Shown here: positions 9,779 through 17,455 of the stretch, piece by piece
Layout of the letters: each line of letters begins with the position of its first letter
Position numbering within the stretch: position 1 is the stretch's first letter
DNA from: Erysipelotrichales bacterium
GTDB taxonomy: Bacteria > Bacillota_I > Bacilli_A > Erysipelotrichales > Erysipelotrichaceae
Assembly (NCBI GenBank): GCA_910575705.1
Contig: CAJTFG010000002.1
Span: 124,001 to 188,000 of the forward strand
DNA length: 64,000 bases
Reading direction: 5' to 3'
The notes under the pieces: generated by a model
The model's database searches: none
What the model saw: only the letters and a program-made list of their open reading frames with translations
Told to the model about the DNA's origin: nothing
Made by a program: the position numbers and the translations under genes

Positions 9779-10474
9779 ATGCGAAGACGTTTTTTCTGTG
9801 TGTTGTTACTTCTGGTGATCGGTGATGTCGTATGGATACATTGGTATTGTAAACAAGCGATCGATCTTGTCAGCGTGCCGGTAGCAGCATGTGATATTTA
9901 TGCCCGAACGCAGATCGATGCTTCTATGTTGGAATATGTGGAGCTTCCAAGTGCATATGTACAGGATCATGCATATCGTAAAGAAGAGGATATCGTCGGC
10001 AAATATACCGAGCTTGGTTATAAGATCGAAAAGGGGTCGTTGTTTTATACCGGTTCTTTGTTTCATGAAAAGGATCTTCCCGATGCGCCTTCTTTAAAGC
10101 TGAAAAAGGGACAGACAGCTTTTACGCTTCCCGTGGATTTGGTAAAGCTTTCGGGCAATACGATTACTGAGGATCAAAAAGTGGATATCTATGTATCTAT
10201 CGACCAGTCAAAAGGAGCTCCACTTGTTGATAAATTGATTCAGGCGGTACGCGTTGTGGGGATCAAAGATCGAAACGGATATGATATTTCAGATGCGGAT
10301 TCCTCGCATATTCCTTATGTTGCCATATTGGCGGTTAATGACGAACAGATCATGTACTTAAAAAAAGCCGAGCGTATCGGTGAAATTGATATTCTGGCAC
10401 CTTCCATGCAATATCTTTATGAGGAAGAGAGCATCTTAAACGAAGAAAGCAGTATTCTTTCGCATCTTGAGTAA
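9779..10474 (+). CDS. SAF-domain protein, CpaB/RcpC-like
   Basis: A 231-residue protein with an N-terminal membrane segment (about 5-20) and then a SAF-like region (VPVAACDIYARTQI, MLEYVELPSAYV). The C-terminal part (TLPVDLVKLSGNTI, DQKVDIYVSI, VRVVGIKDRNG) follows the CpaB/RcpC layout of Flp pilus assembly proteins. No pilus or secretion gene is nearby, so it is an orphan. The tail is rich in Glu and Ser. Function is inferred only from fold similarity; a non-pilus envelope role is possible. Confidence 0.65.
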   Translation: MRRRFFCVLLLLVIGDVVWIHWYCKQAIDLVSVPVAACDIYARTQIDASMLEYVELPSAYVQDHAYRKEEDIVGKYTELGYKIEKGSLFYTGSLFHEKDLPDAPSLKLKKGQTAFTLPVDLVKLSGNTITEDQKVDIYVSIDQSKGAPLVDKLIQAVRVVGIKDRNGYDISDADSSHIPYVAILAVNDEQIMYLKKAERIGEIDILAPSMQYLYEEESILNEESSILSHLE

Positions 10475-10586
10475 GTTCCTCTATATAGCCGTATAAAACG
10501 ATAATGCTTATTATACTATTTTAGATCATAGAGTCGTACGAGATGAAAAACGAACGATTGCTGACCTGATGACCATCAGCCGGTAA

Positions 10587-10786
10587 TTGATACACGGTAC
10601 CTCTGAGATACAAGGGGAAGAGATGGATCGCATGATACAGGCTGTTATGGCAGCGAAGCGCGTGTTTGTGGCAGGGATAGTCAGAAGGGGACTATCAGCA
10701 GAGCATATGCGGTAGGAAAATCGATGACGAAGGAAAGCGGACAGGACAGTGCTGGTCTTATGGAGAGTCATGCGAATTTAGAATAA
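10587..10786 (+). pseudogene. Remnant of a SIS-domain sugar-phosphate isomerase (6-phospho-3-hexuloisomerase-like)
   Basis: One frame reads GEEMDRMIQAVMAAKRVFVAG, close to the start of the SIS domain in HxlB-type isomerases (AKRxFVAGxGRSG). The next residues are damaged (IVRRGLSAEHMR, then stop), and the expected RAxAxxx segment continues in another frame (RAYAVGKSM) to a stop at 10786. That indicates a frameshift and truncation. There is no start codon or RBS and most of the domain is missing. The assignment rests on this short stretch only. Confidence 0.4.
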
Positions 10787-10817
10787 GCATTTGTGTATCG
10801 TCGATTATGATATGAGT

Positions 10818-10850
10818 AAAGAGAGCGATCTATGACGAGGCTCTCTTTTT
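10818..10850 (+). terminator. Intrinsic terminator in the relic zone
   Basis: Nine-base stem AAAGAGAGC/GCTCTCTTT with a 13-base loop and a T run. It probably ended the lost SIS-domain gene. Confidence 0.6.
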
Positions 10851-10919
10851 GCATTCGTGCAAAAAAACGCCATATATATTTTGACTTATAAAATAAAGGA
10901 GCCTCTGTGAGTTGTATAG

Positions 10920-10941
10920 AGCTATCATATGTATGATAGCT
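10920..10941. repeat. Perfect 10-bp palindrome beside locus A
   Basis: AGCTATCATA and its exact complement, separated by two bases, with no T run. Outer arms CTCTGTG/CACAGAG extend the inverted repeat. It lies 12 bases past the conserved QRPAL motif of locus A in the coding direction; locus B has a similar palindrome at the matching place. Confidence 0.8.
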
Positions 10942-11332
10942 ATCGAATATGCACAGAGCCGGACGCTGATAATCTTCCCAGGTTGGTTGAAAAAGTGCCC
11001 ATTTTCCTTGTACTTTTCCATATTTTAATACGAAGTATGCGGCGAACGACACCGGATGCTTGGAAGATAAATAAAAATGCTGCGCTACCGTGAAGGTAAG
11101 ATCTGCGGAGCCTGTACATGAAGTTTGACCTAAACAGTCTATGGATTCTACTGTTTTGATATAGTGGACATTAGAAATCGTGCTTTTCGCAGATGTAAAA
11201 TCTTAAAGTATTTACTCAAAGTTATATTTTTTAACCTACCTTTATAAGAAAATCATACCAGAAAACATAGGAATGCCTTATAAGATATGAATGTTGTATG
11301 AGATGAATGAGACATGCGCGAGTTCGATTCAT

Positions 11333-11358
11333 AAAAAAAGTCTTCTTAACGAAGACTT
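11333..11358 (-). terminator. Terminator of the tRNA-His gene
   Basis: On the minus strand, AAGTCTTC/GAAGACTT with a five-base loop and a run of seven T, ten bases past the encoded CCA. Confidence 0.85.
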
Positions 11359-11368
11359 GTTTTCAATA

Positions 11369-11445
11369 TGGGGCGACCGAAGGGGATCGAACCCTCGCAT
11401 GACGGGACCACAACCCGCTGTGTTAACCACTTCACCACAGTCGCC
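11369..11445 (-). tRNA. tRNA-His (GTG anticodon)
   Basis: Full cloverleaf on the minus strand. The acceptor stem GCGACTG/CGGTCGC has an extra encoded G(-1) facing C73, the identity element of histidine tRNAs. The anticodon stem CGGG/CCCG encloses TTGTGGT (anticodon GTG). The T arm has TTCGATC, and CCA is encoded. It has its own promoter and terminator, so it is a single-gene unit. Remnant DNA lies directly downstream, and tRNA 3' ends are common integration sites, but I see no att repeat. Confidence 0.97.
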
Positions 11446-11463
11446 GTAAATCAGACAAACTGT

Positions 11464-11492
11464 ATTATAGTCTATCTCTTCTTTTTTGTAAA
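11464..11492 (-). promoter_or_regulatory. Promoter of tRNA-His
   Basis: On the minus strand, TTTACA, 17 bases, then a perfect TATAAT, ending about 19 bases before the tRNA. Confidence 0.75.
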
Positions 11493-11500
11493 TAGTTTTA

Positions 11501-11529
11501 TTGTATTTTAAGCGGAAAGTTGATATAAT
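11501..11529 (+). promoter_or_regulatory. Promoter of degV gene
   Basis: TTGTAT, 17 bases, TATAAT, with AAGGAG and ATG 11550 following closely. It lies back to back with the tRNA promoter. Confidence 0.7.
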
Positions 11530-11549
11530 CATGCTCAAGGAGTGATTCC

Positions 11550-12389
11550 ATGAAAAAGATTGCATTAATGTGTGATTCGGCTGCGGACATCGCCAAAGAG
11601 GAGGCTGAACGCCTTCATATACATGTGCTGCGCATGCCGCTTATCATAAATGGGAAAGAATATATAGAGGAAGAGACGATTACAGACAAAGAGATCATTG
11701 ATGCATTGCAGGCAGGGGAGCGGATCACGACTGCTCAGCCAAGTATTGGTGAGATGATCAATATGTGGGATGCTCTTTTGGAAACGCATGATGAGGTGTT
11801 TTATTTGCCTTTGTCCAGAGAACTGAGCGGGACGTGCGGGAATGCCATTACCATGGCGGAGCAATATAAGGGACGTGTAACGGTTGTCGATAGCGAATAT
11901 GCTTGTTATCCGATCGTTGTTCAGCTTTTGCATGCCCGGGAAATGTTCCAAAAGGGATATTCAAGCGCGGAAGTAAAGAAGAAGCTGGAAACGGAAAGCA
12001 GTTTATTTGCTATTTTGATTCCCGAAACGCTCACGACCTTGAAAAACGGCGGTAGGCTATCACCGGCAGCTGCTGCGCTTGCAGGAATGCTGAAAATACA
12101 TCCTTTGTTGAATGTGGATCATGGCAGTATCGGTGTTCAGGATAAAGTGAGAACGATCTCCAAAGCATATAAGGAGGGAATACGTGCTGTTTTAAAAGAT
12201 GTGGATCCACAGGATTATACGTGGATGGTGATCGATGCCGATAACCGCAAACAAAGCGATGCTTTAAAAAAGGAACTGGAAGAGCTTACCGGTCAGCCGG
12301 TCGAACAGCATTCGTTTAAAGCGGTCATCATGTCGCATACCGGACCTGGTACCATTGGCTTTGGACGTATTAAAAAGATAAAATATTAA
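11550..12389 (+). CDS. DegV family fatty-acid-binding protein
   Basis: 279-residue DegV/FakB-type protein. Family members bind one fatty acid, and FakB hands it to the kinase FakA for entry into phospholipid synthesis. Visible signatures: the N-terminal CDSAADI, ITTAQPSIGE, the LSRELSGTCGNA segment with fatty-acid head-group contacts, LKNGGRLSP, and the C-terminal SHTGPGTIGFG. No fakA lies in the window. The gene has its own promoter, and the infC promoter starts immediately after its stop. Confidence 0.9.
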   Translation: MKKIALMCDSAADIAKEEAERLHIHVLRMPLIINGKEYIEEETITDKEIIDALQAGERITTAQPSIGEMINMWDALLETHDEVFYLPLSRELSGTCGNAITMAEQYKGRVTVVDSEYACYPIVVQLLHAREMFQKGYSSAEVKKKLETESSLFAILIPETLTTLKNGGRLSPAAAALAGMLKIHPLLNVDHGSIGVQDKVRTISKAYKEGIRAVLKDVDPQDYTWMVIDADNRKQSDALKKELEELTGQPVEQHSFKAVIMSHTGPGTIGFGRIKKIKY

Positions 12390-12418
12390 TTGACATAGAT
12401 GTGGAGATATGATATCAT
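12390..12418 (+). promoter_or_regulatory. Promoter of infC-rpmI-rplT
   Basis: Consensus TTGACA, 17 bases, TATCAT, starting one base after the degV stop codon. Confidence 0.8.
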
Positions 12419-12424
12419 AAACAG

Positions 12425-12573
12425 GCAGAAAAGCAGTGGAAAGTAGAAGACCCCTTCTCACCTGATAGCTGAAGCTATAGGTAAACGCTACGTGATATCT
12501 AAGATGATACGTAAACGGAAGCGGGCGGAACTTTCATGCCCGCTTTTCTATTGGCAAATTGGAGGTGTCCTTT
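12425..12573 (+). promoter_or_regulatory. L20-type ribosomal-protein leader with terminator
   Basis: About 150 bases of untranslated leader containing several helices and ending in a terminator hairpin (AGCGGGC/GCCCGCT at 12520-12544, then T's). This is where Bacillota carry the L20 leader, in which free L20 binds the mRNA and favours termination. Position, operon content and the terminator support this; I did not test the covariance fold. Confidence 0.7.
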
Positions 12574-13110
12574 ATTAATAAAAAAGTTATTCCTAACAAC
12601 GTGAACGACGACTTGGTAAATGAAAAAATTCGTTTCAAAGAAGTATTGGTAATCAATTCCGATGGTGAGAAATTAGGGATTAAAATGCGCCGTGAAGCAT
12701 TAGAGATCGCCTATGCACAGGAACTGGATCTGTTATGTGTGAGCCCTAACGCAGTACCACCGGTATGTAAGGTATTGGATTATGGCCGCTATCATTTTGA
12801 ACAGCAGAAAAAAGCGAAAGAGGCTAAGAAAAAACAGCATGTTACGGAAGTGAAGCCTTTGCGCCTGTCTCCTGTGATCGATAAGCATGACTTTGATACA
12901 AAGATGCGTCATGCGCGGAAATGGATTGAAGATGGCATGAAGGTAAAGGTGGATATGAGATTCCGCGGCCGTCTGATTACCCGTCTGGAAGTTGGTAAGA
13001 AAATTATGGATAGCTTCATTACCGAAATTTCTGACATTGCCAATGTAGAGAAGAAACCGCTTCTTGAAGGCAATACAATGTCATGTGTATTGGCACCAAA
13101 AAAGAAATAG
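12574..13110 (+). CDS. infC: Translation initiation factor IF-3 (AUU start)
   Basis: Binds the 30S subunit and checks start-codon pairing. 178 residues. The Shine-Dalgarno GGAGGTG (12561-12567) is seven bases from an ATT, and reading from it gives the normal N terminus (INKKVIPNNVNDD). AUU starts are the known autoregulatory device of infC, because IF-3 itself rejects them. An upstream TTG would put the RBS inside the gene. Conserved IF-3 segments: RFKEVLVINSDGEKLG, CKVLDYGRYHFEQQKKAKEAK, and the C-terminal GRLITRLEVGKKIM. First gene of the IF3-L35-L20 operon. Confidence 0.93.
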   Translation: MNKKVIPNNVNDDLVNEKIRFKEVLVINSDGEKLGIKMRREALEIAYAQELDLLCVSPNAVPPVCKVLDYGRYHFEQQKKAKEAKKKQHVTEVKPLRLSPVIDKHDFDTKMRHARKWIEDGMKVKVDMRFRGRLITRLEVGKKIMDSFITEISDIANVEKKPLLEGNTMSCVLAPKKK

Positions 13111-13132
13111 ATAAATAGTAGGAGGTAGTATT

Positions 13133-13327
13133 ATGCCAAAGATGAAAACTCATAGTGGATTAGCAAAACGCGTTAAAAAAACAGGTACAGGCAAACTGAA
13201 AAGAAGTCATGCTTATACTTCTCACCGTTTCCATGGAAAAACGCAGAAGCAGAAGCGTCATCTGAGAAAGTCAGCGATTGTAAACAGCTCAGATTACAAG
13301 CGTATTAAGCTGATGCTGCAGAAATAG
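13133..13327 (+). CDS. rpmI: 50S ribosomal protein L35
   Basis: 64-residue basic protein with the family pattern [20 protein letters not shown] and [29 protein letters not shown]. It is the middle gene of infC-rpmI-rplT, 22 bases after infC and 15 before rplT. Confidence 0.97.
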   Translation: MPKMKTHSGLAKRVKKTGTGKLKRSHAYTSHRFHGKTQKQKRHLRKSAIVNSSDYKRIKLMLQK

Positions 13328-13342
13328 TAAGGAGGAATTGAC

Positions 13343-13708
13343 ATGGCAAGAGTAAAAGGTGGAACAGTAACACGTAATCGTAGAAAAAAAGTATTGAAAT
13401 TAGCCAAAGGTTATTTCGGTTCAAAACATCTGTTGTATAAGACAGCGCATGAGCAGGTAATGCACTCATTGAAGTATGCATATAACGATCGTAAAGATCT
13501 GAAAAAAGAGATGCGCAAGTTGTGGATCGCTCGTATCAATGCGGCTGCGAGAATGAATGACATTTCTTATTCTCGTCTTATGCACGGCTTGAAGCTGGCA
13601 AATATAAAAGTAAATCGCAAAATGCTTTCCGAGATCGCAATCCACGATCCGAAGGGGTTTGCGAATATTTGCGATAAAGCGAATAAAGCGCTGGAAAAAG
13701 CAAAATAA
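13343..13708 (+). CDS. rplT: 50S ribosomal protein L20
   Basis: 121-residue early-assembly protein of the large subunit and probable repressor of this operon through the leader at 12425-12573. Family signatures: [29 protein letters not shown] near the N terminus, the [10 protein letters not shown] segment, and [22 protein letters not shown]. The operon ends at the terminator downstream. Confidence 0.97.
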   Translation: MARVKGGTVTRNRRKKVLKLAKGYFGSKHLLYKTAHEQVMHSLKYAYNDRKDLKKEMRKLWIARINAAARMNDISYSRLMHGLKLANIKVNRKMLSEIAIHDPKGFANICDKANKALEKAK

Positions 13709-13730
13709 AAAACGAGATCAATTCGTTATA

Positions 13731-13756
13731 AACAGGGAGCTTATCCCTGTTTTTTC
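13731..13756 (+). terminator. Terminator of infC-rpmI-rplT
   Basis: Eight-base stem AACAGGGA/TCCCTGTT, five-base loop and T run. Confidence 0.9.
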
Positions 13757-13785
13757 TTGATTATGCGAATAAAACTGTGTATGAT
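13757..13785 (+). promoter_or_regulatory. Promoter of the thioredoxin-like lipoprotein
   Basis: TTGATT, 17 bases, TATGAT with an extended TG two bases earlier. The -35 element overlaps the T run of the preceding terminator. Confidence 0.6.
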
Positions 13786-13816
13786 AATAAAGACATACGT
13801 ATGGGAGGTTTTCTGT

Positions 13817-14254
13817 ATGAAAAAATTTATATTGGCCGGCTTTTTTTGTTTGTGTTTCTTGGCCGGCTGCAGTTCAAAGGAGATTACCGTGATTTCAGCG
13901 GAAGAAGCAGTTCAGAGATTGGATAATAAGGAGAGTATGGTGTTGGTTGTCGGTTCTACAACATGCCATGCATGCCAGTCATATGATCCGGTTTTAGAGG
14001 AGATCATGAAAAATTATGAGGAACTTCCGCTTGTAAAGATCTATATCGATGATGAAGACCCGATAGCGGTAGAAGGAGAAGAGGAGCAGGTGCGTGTGCA
14101 TTTTCGTGAACTGCAAGAGAAAACAGTGACGATGCCGTCTACGCCGACGACACTGTTTATCAAGGATGGAAAGCTTATGGACAGCATTGTAGGCAACAAG
14201 GAATATGCTAAGGTCGTTTCCAAACTGCAAAGTACGGGCTTTATTTCCCAATAA
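13817..14254 (+). CDS. Thioredoxin-fold lipoprotein
   Basis: 145 residues with a signal peptide and lipobox (LAGC at about 16-19), so membrane-anchored outside the cell. A thioredoxin-like domain follows, with CHAC as the redox CxxC motif and the cis-proline loop STPTTLFIKDG. An acidic insert (DDEDPIAVEGEEEQ) sits in the middle. ATG 13817 is preceded by GGGAGG. It probably acts in disulfide exchange with surface proteins; the partner is unknown. It lies between two promoters, so it is monocistronic. Confidence 0.82.
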   Translation: MKKFILAGFFCLCFLAGCSSKEITVISAEEAVQRLDNKESMVLVVGSTTCHACQSYDPVLEEIMKNYEELPLVKIYIDDEDPIAVEGEEEQVRVHFRELQEKTVTMPSTPTTLFIKDGKLMDSIVGNKEYAKVVSKLQSTGFISQ

Positions 14255-14268
14255 GCATATGCTATAAT
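14240..14268 (+). promoter_or_regulatory. Promoter of the glp-type operon
   Basis: Perfect TATAAT with an extended TGC before it and a weak -35 (TTTATT) at 17 bases. It overlaps the end of the preceding gene and drives the leader with the terminator at 14300-14342. Confidence 0.65.
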
Positions 14269-14299
14269 GAAGATACAAGTTAAGAGATGCGAGAACAGG

Positions 14300-14342
14300 A
14301 GACATCAATAAGAGGGATCACTCTTTTTGATGTCTTTTTTTT
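14300..14342 (+). promoter_or_regulatory. Leader terminator, likely GlpP antitermination site
   Basis: A long stem (AGACATCAA with TTGATGTCT, continued by AAGAG/CTCTT) followed by eight T's lies between the promoter and the first gene. A terminator inside the 5' leader of an operon that ends with glpP fits GlpP-controlled antitermination, known from glycerol genes of Bacillus, where GlpP with glycerol-3-phosphate permits read-through. The GlpP-binding sequence itself is not identified. Confidence 0.65.
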
Positions 14343-14356
14343 GTTGAGGGAGGATC

Positions 14357-15781
14357 ATGAAAGATATTATCATTATCGGGGCAGGTATCACAGGATGCTT
14401 TATTGCCCATAAGCTGAGTCATTATGAAGTAAATGTGACCGTCATTGAACAGGAAAATGATATTGCGGCGGGAACGACGATGGCGAACAGTGCGATCGTG
14501 CATACGGGCTATGATCCCGAAGAAGGTACGTTAAAGGCGCTGTTAAATGTTCAGGGAGCACGGATGTATCCTGCTGTATGTAGGGAATTGGGATGCTTTT
14601 ATCATCGCTGCGGTGCTTTTATAACAGCGCATAAACAAGAAGAAGCAGATCTTCAGATATTGTATGAGAAAGCTTGTAGGCGTGGTATCCGTGCGTCTAT
14701 GTTAAGCATAGAGGAAGCGCGCAAAGAAGAACCGAAGCTGCATGCGTCCATAACCAAAGTCATGTCCGTTCCCGATACGGCGGTGATCTATCCTTGGGAG
14801 ATTGCCATAGCGCTGATGGAGGAGGCGGCAGAGAATCAGACGCGTATAAAACTGTCGGAAAAAGTGATCGCTATCCGGAAAGAAGAGCGGTTTATCGTTG
14901 AAACGGATCAAGGTGTTTATGAAGGGGATTATGTGATCAATGCTGCCGGAGTCAAAGCCGAGGAGATCGCTTCCTTGTATGAAGATGATCTTCCCTATCA
15001 TATACAGCCGAAAAAGGGTCAATATTATGTGCTGTCAAAAAGGGCGAAAGATTTTGTGCGTCATATCCTATATCCAACACCTACAGCGGCTGGAAAAGGC
15101 GTTCTCTGCGTTCCTACGGTGCATGGAAATACATTGCTTGGACCGACGAGCGAATGTTGTGATCATGAGGATACGTCTACTTCAAAGGAAGGGTTGGACA
15201 GTATCCGCATGCGATTATCAACTATGCTTTATGATGTCCCTTATGAGGAGATCATTCGTTCGTACAGCGGTGTAAGAGCGACCGGGAATCAAAACGATTT
15301 TTATATTCAGCCTTCTGCCAAAGAAGGTCATTTCCTGCATGTGGCCTGTATAGATTCTCCGGGACTTGCTTCTTCACCGGCGATTGCAGCATACGTATTC
15401 GATAAATTTTTCTCGCATGAGGGGTTTTGTGAAAAAGCAGTATACCATCATCGTACGCCGCCGGTCGTTATGGAAAAGCTTTCTATGGAAGATAAACGGA
15501 AGATGATTGAAAAAAATCCGGCATATGGGGAGATCGTCTGTCGCTGTGAGCGGATCAGCAAACAGGAAATCATCGATGCGATTCATCGCCCATGCGGTGC
15601 AAGGACGATCAAAGGAATTAAAAAACGTGTCCGGCCTGGTATGGGACCGTGTCAGGGAGGGTTTTGTGAACCGCTGGTTGCTGCCATATTGGCTGAGGAA
15701 TTGGGCATACCGTTACAAGAAGTTCTCTATGATTCTCATAGTTCTCATCTTGGAGAGATCGGTAAAGGAGGGAAAGGATGA
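14357..15781 (+). CDS. FAD-dependent oxidoreductase with BFD-type [2Fe-2S] domain (GlpA-like)
   Basis: 474-residue flavoprotein. An N-terminal dinucleotide fold (IIGAGITGCFIA) begins a glycerol-3-phosphate-dehydrogenase-like DAO domain with VIEQENDIAAGTT and the C-terminal FAD contact PGLASSPAIAAY. From about residue 395 there is a BFD-like domain with four cysteines (CRCE, then CQGGFC). It likely oxidises glycerol-3-phosphate with electrons passing to the next gene's product. Neighbours support this: an overlapping NAD-type flavoprotein, a DUF1667 protein and GlpP, the usual set in Bacillota. It could alternatively oxidise another hydroxy acid. Confidence 0.85.
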   Translation: MKDIIIIGAGITGCFIAHKLSHYEVNVTVIEQENDIAAGTTMANSAIVHTGYDPEEGTLKALLNVQGARMYPAVCRELGCFYHRCGAFITAHKQEEADLQILYEKACRRGIRASMLSIEEARKEEPKLHASITKVMSVPDTAVIYPWEIAIALMEEAAENQTRIKLSEKVIAIRKEERFIVETDQGVYEGDYVINAAGVKAEEIASLYEDDLPYHIQPKKGQYYVLSKRAKDFVRHILYPTPTAAGKGVLCVPTVHGNTLLGPTSECCDHEDTSTSKEGLDSIRMRLSTMLYDVPYEEIIRSYSGVRATGNQNDFYIQPSAKEGHFLHVACIDSPGLASSPAIAAYVFDKFFSHEGFCEKAVYHHRTPPVVMEKLSMEDKRKMIEKNPAYGEIVCRCERISKQEIIDAIHRPCGARTIKGIKKRVRPGMGPCQGGFCEPLVAAILAEELGIPLQEVLYDSHSSHLGEIGKGGKG

Positions 15782-17031
15782 TTATAAGAGACATGATCAT
15801 CATCGGCGGCGGCTGTGCTGGTATGGCGGCTGCACTTGGTGCTAAAGAAGCCGGATTAAAGGATATTGTGATTATCGAGCGCGATAAAGATTTAGGAGGT
15901 ATACTTCAGCAGTGTATTCATAACGGGTTTGGGTTACAGATTTTTCGGGAGGAATTAAGCGGACCTTCTTATGCGGAGCGATATAAGGAGCAGATCAAAG
16001 AGCACGGAATTGCAGTGCTCCTCAATACAACGGTAGTATCGGTAAGTTCGGATTGTGTCGTTACGTATGTGAATGCACAAGAAGGATATATGCAGGTAAA
16101 AGCAAAGGCCATTGTTTTTGCCTGTGGCTGTTATGAGCGAAGCAGGGGAGCTATTTCCATACCCGGTGATCGAGGAAAAGGTATTTATACGGCAGGAAGT
16201 GCCCAACGATATCTGAATATGGATAACGTGCGTATCGGCAATCGTGTTTTTATCTTAGGAAGCGGGGATATCGGCCTAATCATGGCGCGGCGGATGACAT
16301 TGGAAGGGGCGAAAGTGTTAGGTGTTGCCGAATTGCTGCCGTATTCCAATGGGTTGAAGAGAAATATCGTCCAATGTCTGGAAGATTTTGATATTCCTCT
16401 TTATCTTTCCCATACGGTTACGAATATACGAGGCAAAGATACGCTGGAACAGATTACGATCATGCAGGTGGATGAAAAGAAACAGCCGATCCCTGGCAGT
16501 GAAAAGGTTTTTGATGTAGATACGCTTCTTTTATCCGTTGGATTGATTCCGGAAACACAGCTGGAAAGAGATCTTCACATCGTGTTGGATCCGCGTACCA
16601 AAGGAGCCTGTGTGGATGAATATTATCAGACGAGCATGCCGCATATGTTTGCTTGCGGCAATGCTTTGCATGTGCATGATCTTGCTGATTTTGTATGTGT
16701 GGAAGCTAGGCGCTGCGGATCTTATGCGGCGCAGGATGTCTTGGGTAAGCTGCATGCGGGTGTCGAGATGCTGCGTATGGAAGCCGGTGAGGATATCGCG
16801 TATGTATTACCGCAACACATACATGCGAAAAGCAACTGTGATATCGAGATCTGCTATCGAGTAAAGCAGCCGCTCGCTCTTGGTGAAATCGAATTGTATG
16901 GGGACGGACGGCTTATCAAACGTATAAAAAAACAGCATCTTCTTCCTGCGGAAATGGGAAAATGCCGTGTGGAAGCAAACGAACTGGCTGGTCTTTGCGA
17001 AGGGCTAAAACTGAAGGTGAGGGAATTTTGA
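15778..17031 (+). CDS. NAD(P)/FAD-dependent oxidoreductase, partner of the GlpA-like protein
   Basis: 417 residues, pyridine-nucleotide-disulfide oxidoreductase fold. It has an FAD site (IIGGGCAGMAAALGA), a second dinucleotide site (VFILGSGDIGLIMARR) and the C-terminal FAD contact FACGNALHVHDLADFV. It starts inside the stop of the previous gene (ATGA) and its stop overlaps the next start (TGATG), so the three proteins are made in step and probably form one complex passing electrons between glycerol-3-phosphate and NAD or quinone. Confidence 0.85.
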   Translation: MIIRDMIIIGGGCAGMAAALGAKEAGLKDIVIIERDKDLGGILQQCIHNGFGLQIFREELSGPSYAERYKEQIKEHGIAVLLNTTVVSVSSDCVVTYVNAQEGYMQVKAKAIVFACGCYERSRGAISIPGDRGKGIYTAGSAQRYLNMDNVRIGNRVFILGSGDIGLIMARRMTLEGAKVLGVAELLPYSNGLKRNIVQCLEDFDIPLYLSHTVTNIRGKDTLEQITIMQVDEKKQPIPGSEKVFDVDTLLLSVGLIPETQLERDLHIVLDPRTKGACVDEYYQTSMPHMFACGNALHVHDLADFVCVEARRCGSYAAQDVLGKLHAGVEMLRMEAGEDIAYVLPQHIHAKSNCDIEICYRVKQPLALGEIELYGDGRLIKRIKKQHLLPAEMGKCRVEANELAGLCEGLKLKVREF

Positions 17032-17399
17032 TGATTCGAGAGATGTGTTGTATCGTATGTCCGATGAGCTGTCATATGACGCTGGAGATGAATGAGGAAG
17101 GAAGCATTTTGCAAGTGAGAGGAAATCGCTGTCCCAGAGGGGAAGCGTATGCTAGAAGTGAAGCTATCGATCCTAAGAGGATGTTGACGACTACGATTCG
17201 TATTTATGGCGCTCAACTGCCTCTTCTTCCGGTAATGACCTCGCAAGCGATATCAAAAAATAAAATGATGGAGGTGATGGAGGTGTGCCGGTATTTGACA
17301 GTAGAAGCACCGGTAAAGATGGGAGATACCGTTGTCTTGAATATCGCTGACAGCGGTGCGGATCTGATTGCTTCCCGAACGATGGAACGAGAATCGTGA
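17031..17399 (+). CDS. DUF1667 family protein
   Basis: 122-residue protein with N-terminal cysteines CCIVCPMSC and a later GNRCPRGEAYA, the DUF1667 pattern, which suggests a metal or Fe-S site. The middle (LTTTIRI) and end (VKMGDTVVLNIADSGADLIAS) are typical. Family members accompany the GlpA-like and NAD/FAD proteins, so it is probably the third subunit of that dehydrogenase. The exact role is not known. Confidence 0.85.
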   Translation: MIREMCCIVCPMSCHMTLEMNEEGSILQVRGNRCPRGEAYARSEAIDPKRMLTTTIRIYGAQLPLLPVMTSQAISKNKMMEVMEVCRYLTVEAPVKMGDTVVLNIADSGADLIASRTMERES

Positions 17400-17455
17400 A
17401 TTGCATTCGGATAGTGAATTTGCTATATTAAGTATAACTTGACGGAGGTTATGCG

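Larger units (their letters stand above)
10768..11202 (-). pseudogene. Decayed small Cys-pair protein gene, locus A
   Basis: A 144-codon open stretch lacking any plausible start; the nearest upstream in-frame codon is a stop. The first half is homologous to the remnant at 33076-33435: both read ISxxHxIKTV, then C-x5-C followed by GSAD, a diverged middle, and QRPAL. Differences fall in third codon positions in the conserved parts (ATC/ATT, GTA/GTC, TGT/TGC), so a protein was once selected. TSA just before the conserved part could be the end of a lost signal peptide. I do not recognise the family. The part after QRPAL contains a palindrome and is probably not original coding sequence. Confidence 0.45.

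Noticed and set aside
10526-10771. 81-codon minus-strand frame over the SIS-domain remnant
   Set aside because: Cysteine- and Arg-rich composition, no RBS, no family; the plus strand shows the recognisable remnant.
11369-11445. tRNA-His as an integration site for a mobile element covering the relic zone
   Set aside because: No integrase, no direct repeat of the tRNA 3' end was found nearby.
12559-12573. TTG 12559 as the infC start
   Set aside because: It would bury the only good Shine-Dalgarno sequence inside the coding region.
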